Below are positions 1 through 8,448 of a stretch of 64,000 nt of DNA, piece after piece (the stretch's first letter is position 1; every line of letters begins with the position of its first letter). The notes under the pieces are model-generated. The model saw only the letters and a program-made list of their open reading frames with translations, ran no database searches and was not told the DNA's origin. Origin of the DNA: Phycisphaerales bacterium (GTDB taxonomy: Bacteria > Planctomycetota > Phycisphaerae > UBA1845); the NCBI GenBank assembly GCA_020639095.1, contig JACKHH010000001.1, forward strand, positions 243,821-307,820, given 5' to 3'. Both the position numbers and the translations under genes were made by a program.

Positions 1-492
1 CGCGGATTGATCATCGGCGATCGCTCGTTCGGTAAGTTCAGCGTGCAGAACCTGATTCGGTTGGTACACAGCGAAGCGCACCTGAAGCTGACGACGGCGC
101 GGTACTACCTGCCGAGCGGTCGTTCATTGCACCGCGAGGAAGGCGCGAAGATCTGGGGCGTGTCGCCGGACATCGATGTGCCGCTGGTACCGAAGGAAGA
201 GAGCAAGATCATCTTCATGCGTCGCGATGCCGACGTGATCGGCGCGGTGAAGACGAAGTCCGAGGACGAACTCAAAGAAGTATTCAAGCCGAGCGACGAC
301 GAAGAAGAGAAGCCAGCTGACGCGGAAAAGGAAGAAGAGGAAAAGCCCGATCCCAACGACCGGCCTAACCGTGATCCGCAGCTTGAGACGGCTTTGCTGG
401 TGATGCGCATGCATCTGCTGGATGGGCAGCATGGCATCGCGGTGGCGAAGCGGACGGAGGAGCCGACGCCGGTGGATGTGACAAACGAATGA
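1..492 (+). CDS. S41-family C-terminal processing protease, 3' end only
   Basis: Partial gene running in from the left edge; the frame is open from base 1 and ends at TGA 490-492. The visible 163 residues begin RGLIIGDRSFGK and continue with a LTTARYYLPSGRS block and a G(V)SPDIDVPL block. This is the usual C-terminal part of tail-specific (CtpA/Prc-like) serine proteases. The Lys of RSFGK is where the catalytic Lys of the Ser-Lys dyad is expected; the Ser lies upstream, outside the window. After the catalytic core comes a Glu/Lys-rich acidic stretch (about residues 85-120), probably disordered. Such enzymes cleave exported proteins near their C termini in the periplasm. Family assignment is firm; substrate is unknown. 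No neighbour on the same strand suggests an operon. Confidence 0.85.
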   Translation, partial: RGLIIGDRSFGKFSVQNLIRLVHSEAHLKLTTARYYLPSGRSLHREEGAKIWGVSPDIDVPLVPKEESKIIFMRRDADVIGAVKTKSEDELKEVFKPSDDEEEKPADAEKEEEEKPDPNDRPNRDPQLETALLVMRMHLLDGQHGIAVAKRTEEPTPVDVTNE

Positions 493-809
493 CGGCGCTT
501 CGCGAATGACGAATGACTGGTGACGAATGACGAAATCGTCAGCGTTCGTCTTGGTTGGAAATTGGCTCCGCAACGGTGCGCTATTCGCGCCTTTGCGGGG
601 CTTTTTTGTTGCCTTGTGGCTGTCTATGTCAGTCGGGCCGGTGACGTCTTTCTGGAGGTTCTTTGCTGGTTCGCTTTCTTGAGGGCGCTTTTGCGGGTGC
701 ATTTCTAGAGGCAGCGCGGGCTGAAGTCCGCGGCTCGCTACCCGACGATGATCGGGCATGCGCTCGACATTGGCCTACGCCTCGGCGGCAGAAAGGGGGG
801 CAGCGGCAG
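493..809. other. Non-coding spacer with short direct repeats
   Basis: No supported gene. Bases 484-533 carry four imperfect direct copies of CGAATGAC, beginning at the end of the protease gene, a low-complexity filler common between genes of this genome type. The rest holds nothing recognisable up to the palindrome at 810. The apparent small ORFs here lack ribosome binding sites and similarity to known proteins. Confidence 0.5.
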
Positions 810-856
810 AAAGGGGGTCAGGCTTACTTTTTGCATAAGTAAGCCTGACCCCCTTT
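810..856. repeat. Perfect 20-bp inverted repeat, REP-like
   Basis: Arms 810-829 and 837-856 are perfect reverse complements of 20 bases (core GGGGGTCAGGCTTACTT) around a 7-base loop. A partial extra copy of the GCAGAAAGGGGG start lies just upstream (789-800). Palindromes with this GGGGTCAGGCTTAC core are known to me from genomes carrying REP-associated (Y1/IS200-like) transposases, but no transposase is present in this window. It sits exactly at the point where the EamA-like remnant at 865-930 breaks off. Confidence 0.8.
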
Positions 857-864
857 TTCCGCCT

Positions 865-930
865 GCCGATGCGTATCGCCAGATAGGTGGAACCCCAGAC
901 GACGTAGATGACGGCGAAAGCAGCCACCAT
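865..930 (-). pseudogene. N-terminal remnant of an EamA/DMT-family transporter
   Basis: Reading the minus strand from ATG 930 gives MVAAFAVIYVVWGSTYLAI followed by RIG, the typical first transmembrane helix of EamA (RhaT/YedA-like) drug/metabolite exporters. Similarity stops at about base 865, where the frame runs into the REP-like palindrome and encodes repeat sequence. About nine further helices expected for the family are absent. I infer a deletion or element-mediated truncation. The fragment may begin slightly upstream (to about 972), because the frame is open there but has no better start. It is too short to prove homology by itself. Confidence 0.55.
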
Positions 931-997
931 ACTGGCCAGAGCGGGGCCGCCGCGCACTGCGCGACCGTCGACGAGCGAATCACAGGGCGCTTGTGCG

Positions 998-2089
998 CTA
1001 GACACTGGCGTAGGCCTCGCGCGCGAGTTTGTTGGTCGGTGTTTTGCCTGTTGATTCCAGGTCAATAAGGAACTGCTTGCGCCACAGGCCGCCACCGTAG
1101 CCGCGAAGTTGGCCGTTGCTTTGCACGACGCGGTGACACGGAATGACGATCGCGATGTGGTTGGCGCCGTTGGCTTGGCCGACCGCACGTTGTGCGCCGG
1201 GGCGCTTCACGCGGTTCGCGAGCGTGCCGTACGAAATCGTTTCACCGTACGGGATGCGCTGCAACTCGTCCCAGACCATGCGTTGGAACGGGGTGCCGAC
1301 GATCTCCAGCGGCGTCGTGAACTCGGACAATTCGCCCGCGAAATAGCGGTTCAATTCATCCTCCATGCGGTCGATCAATTCGCACCGGCCTGGGACGACG
1401 GGCGCGCCCAGGGATTTCTCAATGCGGGCGAGTTCGGTGGGCAGGGCGCGGCGATCGGCGAACTCGACGAGGCATACGCCGCGATCGGTTGCGCCGATTT
1501 CGAACCGGCCTATGGGGCTTTCCATTCCGCTGATGGTGATGCGTTGCACTTGTGCGCTCCTTCCGGGGGTGGTGCGAAACTGCGCGCCGAAGGCGGTGCG
1601 AAAACCGCTGTCCGAGTCGTATCCGCGGTTCATGGCTGCAGAGAGCGGATCGGCGCCGTCTTTGAGATCGTCGAGCGCAGCCCCCAGTCGGACGGCGCGG
1701 TGGTACGCGTGAAACGTCATGCCGAAGGCCGTACGGAAGTAGCGCCGGGCGCGCGTGGGATCGATGCCGGCATCGCGCAGTTCGGCGTCGGTGATGCGGC
1801 GATCGCGGTTCGCGCCGGAGAGTGCGATCGCGGTGCGCACCCACGCGGGATGTCCGCCGGTGGTTTCCGTCGGTTTGCAGCGTTTGCAGGGTCGGTACCC
1901 GCGGGCGAGCGCGTCGCGCACGGCGAAGGCGTAGTCGACGTTGCGTTCGTGCGGGGTGCGGGCGCGGCACGATGGTTTGCAGAAGATGCCGGTGGTTTTG
2001 ACGCAGACCCAGAAGACGCCGTCGTAGGAGGCGTCGCGGGCGCGGCGGGCGCGGGCCATTTCGCGTTGGGATGGTCGCCGGCTGATCAT
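998..2089 (-). CDS. ada: Ada: methylated-DNA repair protein and transcriptional regulator
   Basis: Encodes 363 residues, close to E. coli Ada in length and domain order. The N-terminal zinc/methylphosphotriester domain has Cys37, Cys41, Cys68 and Cys71, matching the four-Cys site of Ada; one of these accepts methyl groups from phosphotriesters. An AraC-type helix-turn-helix region follows (about 85-178). The C-terminal O6-methylguanine methyltransferase domain (about 185-350) contains the PCHRV active site with acceptor Cys318. The protein removes alkyl lesions by self-methylation and then activates repair genes. It is monocistronic here: the downstream side holds the EamA remnant and palindrome, the upstream side repeat DNA. 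All key residues are present. Confidence 0.95.
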   Translation of the reverse strand: MISRRPSQREMARARRARDASYDGVFWVCVKTTGIFCKPSCRARTPHERNVDYAFAVRDALARGYRPCKRCKPTETTGGHPAWVRTAIALSGANRDRRITDAELRDAGIDPTRARRYFRTAFGMTFHAYHRAVRLGAALDDLKDGADPLSAAMNRGYDSDSGFRTAFGAQFRTTPGRSAQVQRITISGMESPIGRFEIGATDRGVCLVEFADRRALPTELARIEKSLGAPVVPGRCELIDRMEDELNRYFAGELSEFTTPLEIVGTPFQRMVWDELQRIPYGETISYGTLANRVKRPGAQRAVGQANGANHIAIVIPCHRVVQSNGQLRGYGGGLWRKQFLIDLESTGKTPTNKLAREAYASV

Positions 2090-2516
2090 GTGAAGGATTA
2101 TGCCGAGTCGGCGGTGGCTGCGTCCACCGATGGATGGACACGGAAGTGGGAAAGATCTGGGAAGGCGGAAGGATGAATGCGGAAGGCAGAACTGGGAACG
2201 AGGAACAATGAATGCGGAACGCGGACGTGGGAAGGTGAGAAGGTGAGAAAGTGAGAAAGTGAGAAAGTGAGAAAGTGTGAAGGTGTGAAAGTGTGAAGGT
2301 GTGAAAGTGTGAAAGTGAGAAGGGGGGAAGGTGGGGTTCGTGGCGGGGTGCTGTCTTGATGCTCGGTTTGAGAGGGGCTGCTCCTTGCTCTGCCCCCACC
2401 CTGCCCTCCCCCTTGGGGGGAGGGGTTTGGTGCTCGATTGCGTTTGGTGCTTGGCTTGTGCGCGACGTTATTGAGCGCGATGCGCGTTGTGCGGACTCAA
2501 TTTCCAAAGATGACCC
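2090..2516. other. Repeat-rich intergenic region upstream of ada
   Basis: No gene supported. It contains a GAATGCGGAA-type filler (2170-2225), the 8-bp tandem array described separately, and at 2404-2424 a G/C-rich hairpin (CCCTCCCCC arm, TT loop, GGGGGAGGG arm). The upstream side of ada lies here, but I could not identify a convincing promoter. Confidence 0.5.
2234..2321. repeat. Tandem array of 11 imperfect 8-bp units
   Basis: Eleven contiguous 8-base units of the form (A/G)GTG(A/T)GAA span 88 bases. Variants alternate between GTGAGAA and GTGTGAA. The array is purine-rich on the plus strand and lies in non-coding DNA. A short-period microsatellite of this kind can change copy number by replication slippage. 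No gene overlaps it, so any effect would be on local DNA structure or on ada upstream sequence. Confidence 0.85.
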
Positions 2517-2548
2517 AGGCCGGCGCGATTTGGGGGTCGCGCCGGCCT
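2517..2548. terminator. GC-rich hairpin, probable terminator of the LamG protein gene
   Basis: A perfect 12-bp stem (2517-2528 with 2537-2548) surrounds an 8-base loop, 56 bases past the stop of the minus-strand gene ending at 2605. A short T run follows on the plus strand, but none on the minus strand. Termination in the minus direction is inferred mainly from position and stem strength. Confidence 0.55.
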
Positions 2549-2604
2549 TTGGTCTGCTTGCTACCGGCCCTTTTCTTCCAGAGCGGTTTCGCTCTCTTGC
2601 TTGC

Positions 2605-5600
2605 TTATGGCTGCTGCGGGAAAACTACTGTTCCGCTCAGCCTTTGGATCATTGAGAAATCCTTCAGGTCGACGTCATCATCGTCGTCGCAGTCGGCATC
2701 GACCGTGACCGGGCAGGCCGCATCGGGCGTGCGGTCCGGGCCACCCACGCACTGATCGAAGAGGTCAGTGTCGCCAGCGTCAATGGTGCCGTCGCCGTTG
2801 AAGTCGCCGCAGGGCAGCACGGTGCGCAGGCCGATCGAAACTGCGGGCACGGACACCCCGGGAGATCCGCCGGCATCGGTCATCAGCAGCAGATCGTAGA
2901 AGCGGAACGGATCGTGGAACTCAGCGCTGATCGTCACGGGCAGTTCCGTTGTCGTTCCTTGCGCGACGGCGAGTGTACCAATGACGGGTTCACCCGGCGG
3001 TAACCCATCAAGACTGACGGCGACCGGAGCGGCTGGGTCCATGTCGGACGGCATCACGACGAGGCTGTAGTTGAAATCAAAATCGGGGTCACCGTCATTG
3101 TCGATCGCCAGCCGAAGTTGCGTCGGCACGCCGACACCGATGTCGATCGGTGTGGGATCGAGCACGCCCACGTCGATGATGCGAATGCACCAGACGTTGC
3201 GCACCCAGATCGAACCCTCGCAGCCAAACTGGTGGCCGGTGTCGAGGTTGGTGATGTTCACGTTGTAGCAGGCAACGTTGCCCGCGGTCATGCCGACCGG
3301 TTTGGTGATCGTCACCGGGATTTGCACGCAGGTGTTCGCGGGAATCGTCACGGAACCCGCGGGCGGGCTGAACACGGTCGGGCCAGGCCACGAACAGTTG
3401 TTGTTGCCGCTGTAGCTGTAGACGTAGCTGTGCGTCACCGGGCTGTCGTTGCAGATGGTGAGATTGACCGTAACCGTGTTGCGATTCTGACAAAGCTGCG
3501 CGTCCCACGGGATGTGGCAGCGGTCCTTGCACTTGCCCTGCTTACCGGCTTGGTAGAGCGCTTGCACTTCGCCTTGGGACAGAGCGCGGTTGAAGAGTTC
3601 GATTTCGTCGAGGTCGCCGGCGAAGAAGGTCTGACCGAACGCGGGATCGCGCGCGCCGATCCAGAGGTCGGAACTTGACGAAAGCGTGCCCTGGTGCGGC
3701 GTCGGGTCTTTGGTGACGCCCACACCGTCGACGTACATGACGAGGCCGGTTGGCGAATCGCGATCGACGGTGACCGCGAGGTGGTGCCACTGGCCGTCAG
3801 CGACGAGTCCGGTGCGCGGGTAATTGGTAAATCCCGCACCGTCGCCAAGCTGGAAACCAAGCGTACCGGTGCCGAGGAACATGGAGAAACCGCGCGACCC
3901 GCCGGTGGTGCTGCGTTTGTCGAGCATCACGTGGATGCCGCTGGTCGCGAGCGAACGCACCCAGAGGTCGGCGCTGAAGTCGCCGGTGCCGAAATTGTGC
4001 TGCGCGGCGCTGGGCACGCGGATGGAATCACCGGCGCCGTTGAAATGGCGGGCTGCGAGCACCATACCGGCAGTCGTGGTGGTGCCGTTGAAGTTGCCGT
4101 CGCGGTCCCAGACGATTTCCTCCGCCTTCGTGGCAGCGGCGGCTTCATCGAGCGGGTACCACGCGGTCATTCCGCGCGGCGGCGCGAGGCACTTCTCGGA
4201 GCAGCCGACCTCGACGTCGCCGATTTCGGTTTTGTCGCTGGTCGAATACACGCCGTTGAGGTCGACGATCACGCTGTTGGTCACGTCGCCACCGGTGCAG
4301 GGGAGACTTTGCAAACCATAAACCGCGAGCGGCCAGAATTGCAGCGCGTCGCCCGTGGCCCAGACGTTTCCGTCGCGGTCGTAGTCAACGCCACCGGCGG
4401 AGTTGGTGCCGTCCGGGCCGGTGTCGCCAAGTTTGAAGCTGAAGGCGCTGGGCACCCACACGCCGCTGGTGGTCTGGCGATATTCGAGCACCTGCGCGTA
4501 GTGGGCGGCGGGCCAGGTGTCGAAGGACATGCCGCGTTCGGCGATGAGCATGCAGCCCGTCTGACTGAACGCGATGTCCGCGGGCGGGCTGGACATGGGA
4601 ATGCTGAAACCACCGGGCATGGGCGGCAGCGCGATTTCCTGGACGGCAGTCCCGGAGAACGAACCGCCGACGAGCGCGATCGACCAGATGGTGTTGGTCA
4701 CGCTCGCGGAGACGTTGCTGAAGTCCTCCGCCCACACGCCGTAGTAGAGGCGGTTGTTGTAGACCTGCAAACCCCAGACGCGTTCGCCGAGCGGAACGAA
4801 GCCGGGCACATCGCCGCCCTCGGCGGCGCACGATGCGGAGATCGTGCCGGTGGCGTGGTCGAAGGTGCCGAGGCACGCACCGGTGCTGTCGAGCCGGTAG
4901 ATGCGACCATCCTCCATGTTGCTCACGAAGAACTGGTCGTAGGGCCCGTGGTAGCAGATGTTGCCGAGCGCGGGGCCGGTGTTGGGCAGATTGGCAAAAA
5001 CACTTATCGCTCCGGTTGATGCGTCAAGCTTGTAGACCGAGCCCCAAGTCGCGCCGCCCACCGAGCCGAGCGTATCGAACGCGTAGCACGTGCTCGCGGT
5101 GACATACGCGTGGCCGCGGACGTCGAGCGCGACGCCGAAGACGCTGCCGAGATTGGCGCGGGTCCACGACGGGTGGCTGTAGCGCGTGTTGGTGCGCGGG
5201 GTCCAGTTCGTGTTGATCGGCGCGAGGTTGCGGTTCTTGATGTCGATCATCACGACGACGGGGTCGGTGATGATCTGCGAGTTTTCCGTGGCGACCGCGA
5301 CCTCATCGGTGAACAACGACGCGTAGGCCTGGTCGGAGTAGGTGGGCGTGCGATCGTCGCACCGGCCTGGGCATTGGCAGGTGAGTTCGACCGGGCAGGC
5401 GTTGGAATCGCAGTCCATACCGTCGCCGGTGTAGATACCTCCGTACTCCAACTCGCAGGTGGTGCCATCGGTTTCGGTGCATTGGGGATTCCCAGCAGCG
5501 TCGGTATAGCAGCACGCGCCGGTGGTCTGCGGGCACGGATCGGGATCGCAGGCTGAGTTGTTGCCCTGATACGTGCCCATCAGGTTCATTTCGCAATCGG

Positions 5601-6555
5601 TCTGCGTGGTGATGGTGCAAACTTGCAGGCCCGTGGGCGGATCGATGTAGCAGCATGCACCGCCCTGCGGGTAGATGTTGTCGCACTGTTCGCCGTGAAT
5701 GGCGCAGGTCGTGCCCACGCCAAGCCAGGTGTTCGCGGGCGAGGAGAGGCAGTCGTCGATGGTGGTTTCGATGCAGCCGGTGCTGCCGAGGTCGGTAAGG
5801 TAGCAGCAGGCGCCGAGTTCGTCGTTCGTCCCGGTACACGGATCGCAACGGTACTCCTGGCTCACGCCGTCCTCGCCGAGTTCGACGACGAGTTCGCAGG
5901 GATCGACGCCGTTGGGACACAGGCCGTCGCACACGACGCCGTCGGGCGTCGCGATCGGACGGCACACGTCGGTGTTGGGCAATTCGCAACTGCACTCGAC
6001 GGCGTGGAAGTCACGCGCGCCGGGGAACGATTCTGCGAGGATCGTCGGCAAGCACGATTCGTCGGGATTGGCGCACTCGCCGTTGCAGCGTTTCACACAG
6101 GTGCCGGGGCAGTCCGCGTTGCACTCTTCAACGTAGACGCACTCGGCTGGGTTTTCACCATCGATGCAATCGCACGAGTACGTAATTGTGCCGTCGAGGT
6201 TGCCGTGTCCGATGAGGCGGCAATCGCCACCGGGCGGAACGGGGCAGCCTGGATTCTGCGTACAGGAAAACTCAAGCGTCGCGGGATTGAGCTGGAGGTT
6301 GCAGCCTTCGTAATCGCACGAACAGCAGGAGACTTGCAGGAAATTGCCGTCCGCATCGGCGAGGATCTCCTTGGGATGGCAGAACTGCCCGCCGTCCGCG
6401 CATTGGCCGGAGCAGGACAACCGGTCCGGAGAGACCTCGCAGGTGCTGAGCTGGGCGTATGTCGATGTGACCGACATCCATCCCAAAACGGCGCTGAACG
6501 CGGCGAGCGCGACGGTGCGCGTGCGCCGGGATCGGTCTAACTGTGAGCGAAACAT
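2605..6555 (-). CDS. Large secreted Cys-rich protein with LamG and dockerin-like domains
   Basis: The ATG at 6555 is preferred over an upstream GTG (6582) because GGGAG precedes it at normal spacing; the product is 1316 residues. A basic, hydrophobic N terminus ending near TSTYAQ looks like a signal peptide. A Cys-rich half follows, including three GACCY...C...TxxDC repeats (about residues 240-390). Next is a region resembling NHL/propeller repeats (about 440-780), then a concanavalin-type LamG domain opening MTAWYPLDE and containing DLDEIELFNRALS (about 805-1020). A Cys-containing beta-rich segment comes next. The C terminus has two EF-hand-like loops, DFNGDGTIDAGD and a Asp-rich DDDDDVDLKD loop, as in dockerin-like modules. 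I infer an extracellular or cell-surface protein that may bind carbohydrate. No catalytic motif was seen. Confidence 0.8.
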   Translation of the reverse strand: MFRSQLDRSRRTRTVALAAFSAVLGWMSVTSTYAQLSTCEVSPDRLSCSGQCADGGQFCHPKEILADADGNFLQVSCCSCDYEGCNLQLNPATLEFSCTQNPGCPVPPGGDCRLIGHGNLDGTITYSCDCIDGENPAECVYVEECNADCPGTCVKRCNGECANPDESCLPTILAESFPGARDFHAVECSCELPNTDVCRPIATPDGVVCDGLCPNGVDPCELVVELGEDGVSQEYRCDPCTGTNDELGACCYLTDLGSTGCIETTIDDCLSSPANTWLGVGTTCAIHGEQCDNIYPQGGACCYIDPPTGLQVCTITTQTDCEMNLMGTYQGNNSACDPDPCPQTTGACCYTDAAGNPQCTETDGTTCELEYGGIYTGDGMDCDSNACPVELTCQCPGRCDDRTPTYSDQAYASLFTDEVAVATENSQIITDPVVVMIDIKNRNLAPINTNWTPRTNTRYSHPSWTRANLGSVFGVALDVRGHAYVTASTCYAFDTLGSVGGATWGSVYKLDASTGAISVFANLPNTGPALGNICYHGPYDQFFVSNMEDGRIYRLDSTGACLGTFDHATGTISASCAAEGGDVPGFVPLGERVWGLQVYNNRLYYGVWAEDFSNVSASVTNTIWSIALVGGSFSGTAVQEIALPPMPGGFSIPMSSPPADIAFSQTGCMLIAERGMSFDTWPAAHYAQVLEYRQTTSGVWVPSAFSFKLGDTGPDGTNSAGGVDYDRDGNVWATGDALQFWPLAVYGLQSLPCTGGDVTNSVIVDLNGVYSTSDKTEIGDVEVGCSEKCLAPPRGMTAWYPLDEAAAATKAEEIVWDRDGNFNGTTTTAGMVLAARHFNGAGDSIRVPSAAQHNFGTGDFSADLWVRSLATSGIHVMLDKRSTTGGSRGFSMFLGTGTLGFQLGDGAGFTNYPRTGLVADGQWHHLAVTVDRDSPTGLVMYVDGVGVTKDPTPHQGTLSSSSDLWIGARDPAFGQTFFAGDLDEIELFNRALSQGEVQALYQAGKQGKCKDRCHIPWDAQLCQNRNTVTVNLTICNDSPVTHSYVYSYSGNNNCSWPGPTVFSPPAGSVTIPANTCVQIPVTITKPVGMTAGNVACYNVNITNLDTGHQFGCEGSIWVRNVWCIRIIDVGVLDPTPIDIGVGVPTQLRLAIDNDGDPDFDFNYSLVVMPSDMDPAAPVAVSLDGLPPGEPVIGTLAVAQGTTTELPVTISAEFHDPFRFYDLLLMTDAGGSPGVSVPAVSIGLRTVLPCGDFNGDGTIDAGDTDLFDQCVGGPDRTPDAACPVTVDADCDDDDDVDLKDFSMIQRLSGTVVFPQQP

Positions 6556-6724
6556 ACCTGTTCTCCCGTAAAACGTGACCACCGGGCGCGGAACCGCTCC
6601 CGGACGTTCTGGATTCGCGATTTGGGGGTACGTTCGCTTCGGCCCGGACCCCTATCCCTACCCTGCGTCCGTTCGGAATTGACGAATCTCCAAGTTGTGC
6701 GGGAAAAAGTTGGCGGGTGGGCGC

Positions 6725-6764
6725 AAAAAGCGGGGCGAGGCCCGCGTTTCCACGGGCTCGCCCC
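6725..6764 (-). terminator. Rho-independent terminator of the PEP-CTERM gene
   Basis: On the minus strand a near-perfect 12-bp GC-rich stem (GGGGCGAGCCCG with one bulged base) is followed by GCTTTTTG. It begins about 20 bases after the stop of the gene at 6786-7559, with the expected order of stem then T-run for that strand. Confidence 0.8.
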
Positions 6765-6785
6765 CTGTTTCGATCGGGTCCGACC

Positions 6786-7559
6786 CTAGCGGGCGCGACG
6801 CCGCAGCATGGTGAGACCGCCGGCAGCCAGCAGCGCCAACGTGCCGGGTTCGGGCGTGAGCACGCCGATGTTCACGCCGACACCGTCACCGCTGGTGTGA
6901 TCGAGGTGTACGGTCAGCGAACTGATCGCGTCGTCGATGCGGACAACGGCGAGCGGCGTGTTCCACCAGGGGTCCGCTCCGCCGGGACCGGTCAGCGAGT
7001 TGATCATCGAGAATATTCCGACGCCCGGCGTGAACTGCGTCGGGCCGGTGTTGAGTGCGCCGGTCCACTCGCCGAGCAGCGTGCCGTTCTGAAGTACGGT
7101 CGCGGTGGTCATGGCGTCGAACGCGGATTCACCGGGCAGCGGATCGCGCCGGCCCAGACCCTGCACGCCGAGCATGATCTTGCCGGCGGGGATGGTGCCC
7201 GGGAAGGTGTAGGTCACGGTCCACGCGGTATTGATAATTCCCGAAAACCCCCAGTTGGTTCGGGCGAGCGTTTCCTGGTTGGTCCACGCGTAGTTGTCAC
7301 CCGCGTAGGACACGTTACCGGTGGCAAGCTGTGGCACCTGGAGCCGCGCCTCGGCGAAGTCCGGGTCAGCGGTGTAACTCATCTGCACCGTGCCGATGCC
7401 CGGCAGGCTGTAGTTGCTCGCGAACGGCGGCGCGTTGCCGAACGGCGTGGGCGCAAGCTGCATCCAGTCGATTGTGTAGTTGGCGGCTGATGCGGTCGAG
7501 CAGGTGAGCGTAAGCGCTAACGCGGCGCTGACGATGCACCGTTTGATTGACGTGTTCAT
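6786..7559 (-). CDS. PEP-CTERM sorting-domain secreted protein
   Basis: Encodes 257 residues. The ATG at 7559 is preceded by GGAGGT at good spacing. Residues 1-25 form a signal peptide ending in STASA. The C terminus has the full PEP-CTERM signal: a PEPGTLALL motif, a short hydrophobic helix, and a final RRRAR basic tail. Proteins of this kind are exported and cleaved by exosortase, usually being delivered to the envelope or extracellular matrix. The middle, beta-rich part (about 26-230) matches no domain I can name. It is the only exported protein here with this signal; the others end in dockerin-like loops. It is followed by its own terminator. Confidence 0.85.
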   Translation of the reverse strand: MNTSIKRCIVSAALALTLTCSTASAANYTIDWMQLAPTPFGNAPPFASNYSLPGIGTVQMSYTADPDFAEARLQVPQLATGNVSYAGDNYAWTNQETLARTNWGFSGIINTAWTVTYTFPGTIPAGKIMLGVQGLGRRDPLPGESAFDAMTTATVLQNGTLLGEWTGALNTGPTQFTPGVGIFSMINSLTGPGGADPWWNTPLAVVRIDDAISSLTVHLDHTSGDGVGVNIGVLTPEPGTLALLAAGGLTMLRRRAR

Positions 7560-7781
7560 GGGTGTACCTCCAGTGAGAGAGAGTCGTTATGCGGCGCGCA
7601 ATCCCCGCGCGCACATCAGGGGGAGCAGAGAGAAGTGGCGTTGCTCTCCAGCCACCGGTTTGCTCAATCTGATTCCGTGCGGTCGGTCAGAAACTCCAAG
7701 TTCCGAGAATATGAAGCGCCACAGTGACGCGCCCGCGTCCGTGGGCCGGAAAACGGGGTTGGGGAGCACGCGGCTAATGCC

Positions 7782-7810
7782 TTGGATGCGCGTAACCGTT
7801 TGCGTATAAT
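7782..7810 (+). promoter_or_regulatory. Sigma-70-type promoter for the sigma/kinase operon
   Basis: TTGGAT (7782-7787) and a consensus TATAAT (7805-7810) are separated by exactly 17 bases. The predicted transcript would start near 7817, giving a leader of about 23 bases that contains the GAGGAG ribosome binding site (7823-7828) before ATG 7840. The layout fits housekeeping expression of the sigma factor rather than autoregulation by an ECF factor, though this is inference. Confidence 0.7.
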
Positions 7811-7839
7811 GAGTTTGCTGTCGAGGAGTGGGGCCATTG

Positions 7840-8445
7840 ATGAATCTTCCTGCGCACATGACAACCACAACCGAGCTGCTCGACGGTTTGCACGATCGGG
7901 GCAATCAGGCGGCGTGGGAGGAGTTCGACCGGAGGTACCGGCCTATCTTGATGGGCTTCCTGCGGCGCATGGGGCTCGACTCGACCGACGCTGCCGACGT
8001 GGCGCAGGAGACGTTGGCGTGCTTCGTGAAGGACTATCGCCAACGGCGATACGATCGGGCGCAGGGGCGGTTGCGGTCGTGGCTCATCGGGATTGCGCGT
8101 TGCCGGTTGGCGGATGAGCAGCGGCGACGCGGGCGGCGGAAGGAACTGCGCGGTGACTCGGCGATGGGCAACCTGCCGGACGATGCCGAGACGGACGCGA
8201 TCTGGGAGGCGGAGCAAAAGCAATTCATCCTCGAGCTGGCGGTCGGCGACTTGCGGCAGAACACGCGTTTCAACGAGCGGACGTTGGAGGCGTTTGAGCG
8301 CATCGCAATCAAGCATGAAGCCGTTGACATCGTGTCGCGGGAGATGGGCCTATCGCCGCAGGAGATCTACAACGCGAAGAACCGCGTCGTAGAACGGCTT
8401 CGGGATATCGTGCAGCAATACGAAATGAACTTCCTCGGCGATTAG
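7840..8445 (+). CDS. ECF-type RNA polymerase sigma factor
   Basis: Encodes about 201 residues from ATG 7840 (GAGGAG 11 bases upstream); an ATG at 7858 is an alternative. Region 2 is clear: the DAADVAQETLACFVKDY segment, then a RLRSWLIGIARCRLADEQRRR segment that binds the -10 element. A weaker C-terminal region 4-like helix-turn-helix includes AVDIVSREMGLSPQEIYNAKNRV. The usual spacer is present. Its stop is 3 bases before the next start, so it is almost certainly co-translated with the ZAS-kinase-WD40 protein downstream. That protein is the obvious candidate for its regulator. Target promoters are unknown. Confidence 0.85.
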   Translation: MNLPAHMTTTTELLDGLHDRGNQAAWEEFDRRYRPILMGFLRRMGLDSTDAADVAQETLACFVKDYRQRRYDRAQGRLRSWLIGIARCRLADEQRRRGRRKELRGDSAMGNLPDDAETDAIWEAEQKQFILELAVGDLRQNTRFNERTLEAFERIAIKHEAVDIVSREMGLSPQEIYNAKNRVVERLRDIVQQYEMNFLGD

Positions 8446-8448
8446 GCG

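Noticed and set aside
2234..2321. CRISPR array
   Set aside because: Units are 8 bases and contiguous, without spacers; no cas gene is near.
3694..5019. 441-codon open frame on the plus strand
   Set aside because: It lies wholly inside the LamG protein gene on the other strand and has the Arg/Val/Gly-rich composition typical of antisense frames in GC-rich DNA.
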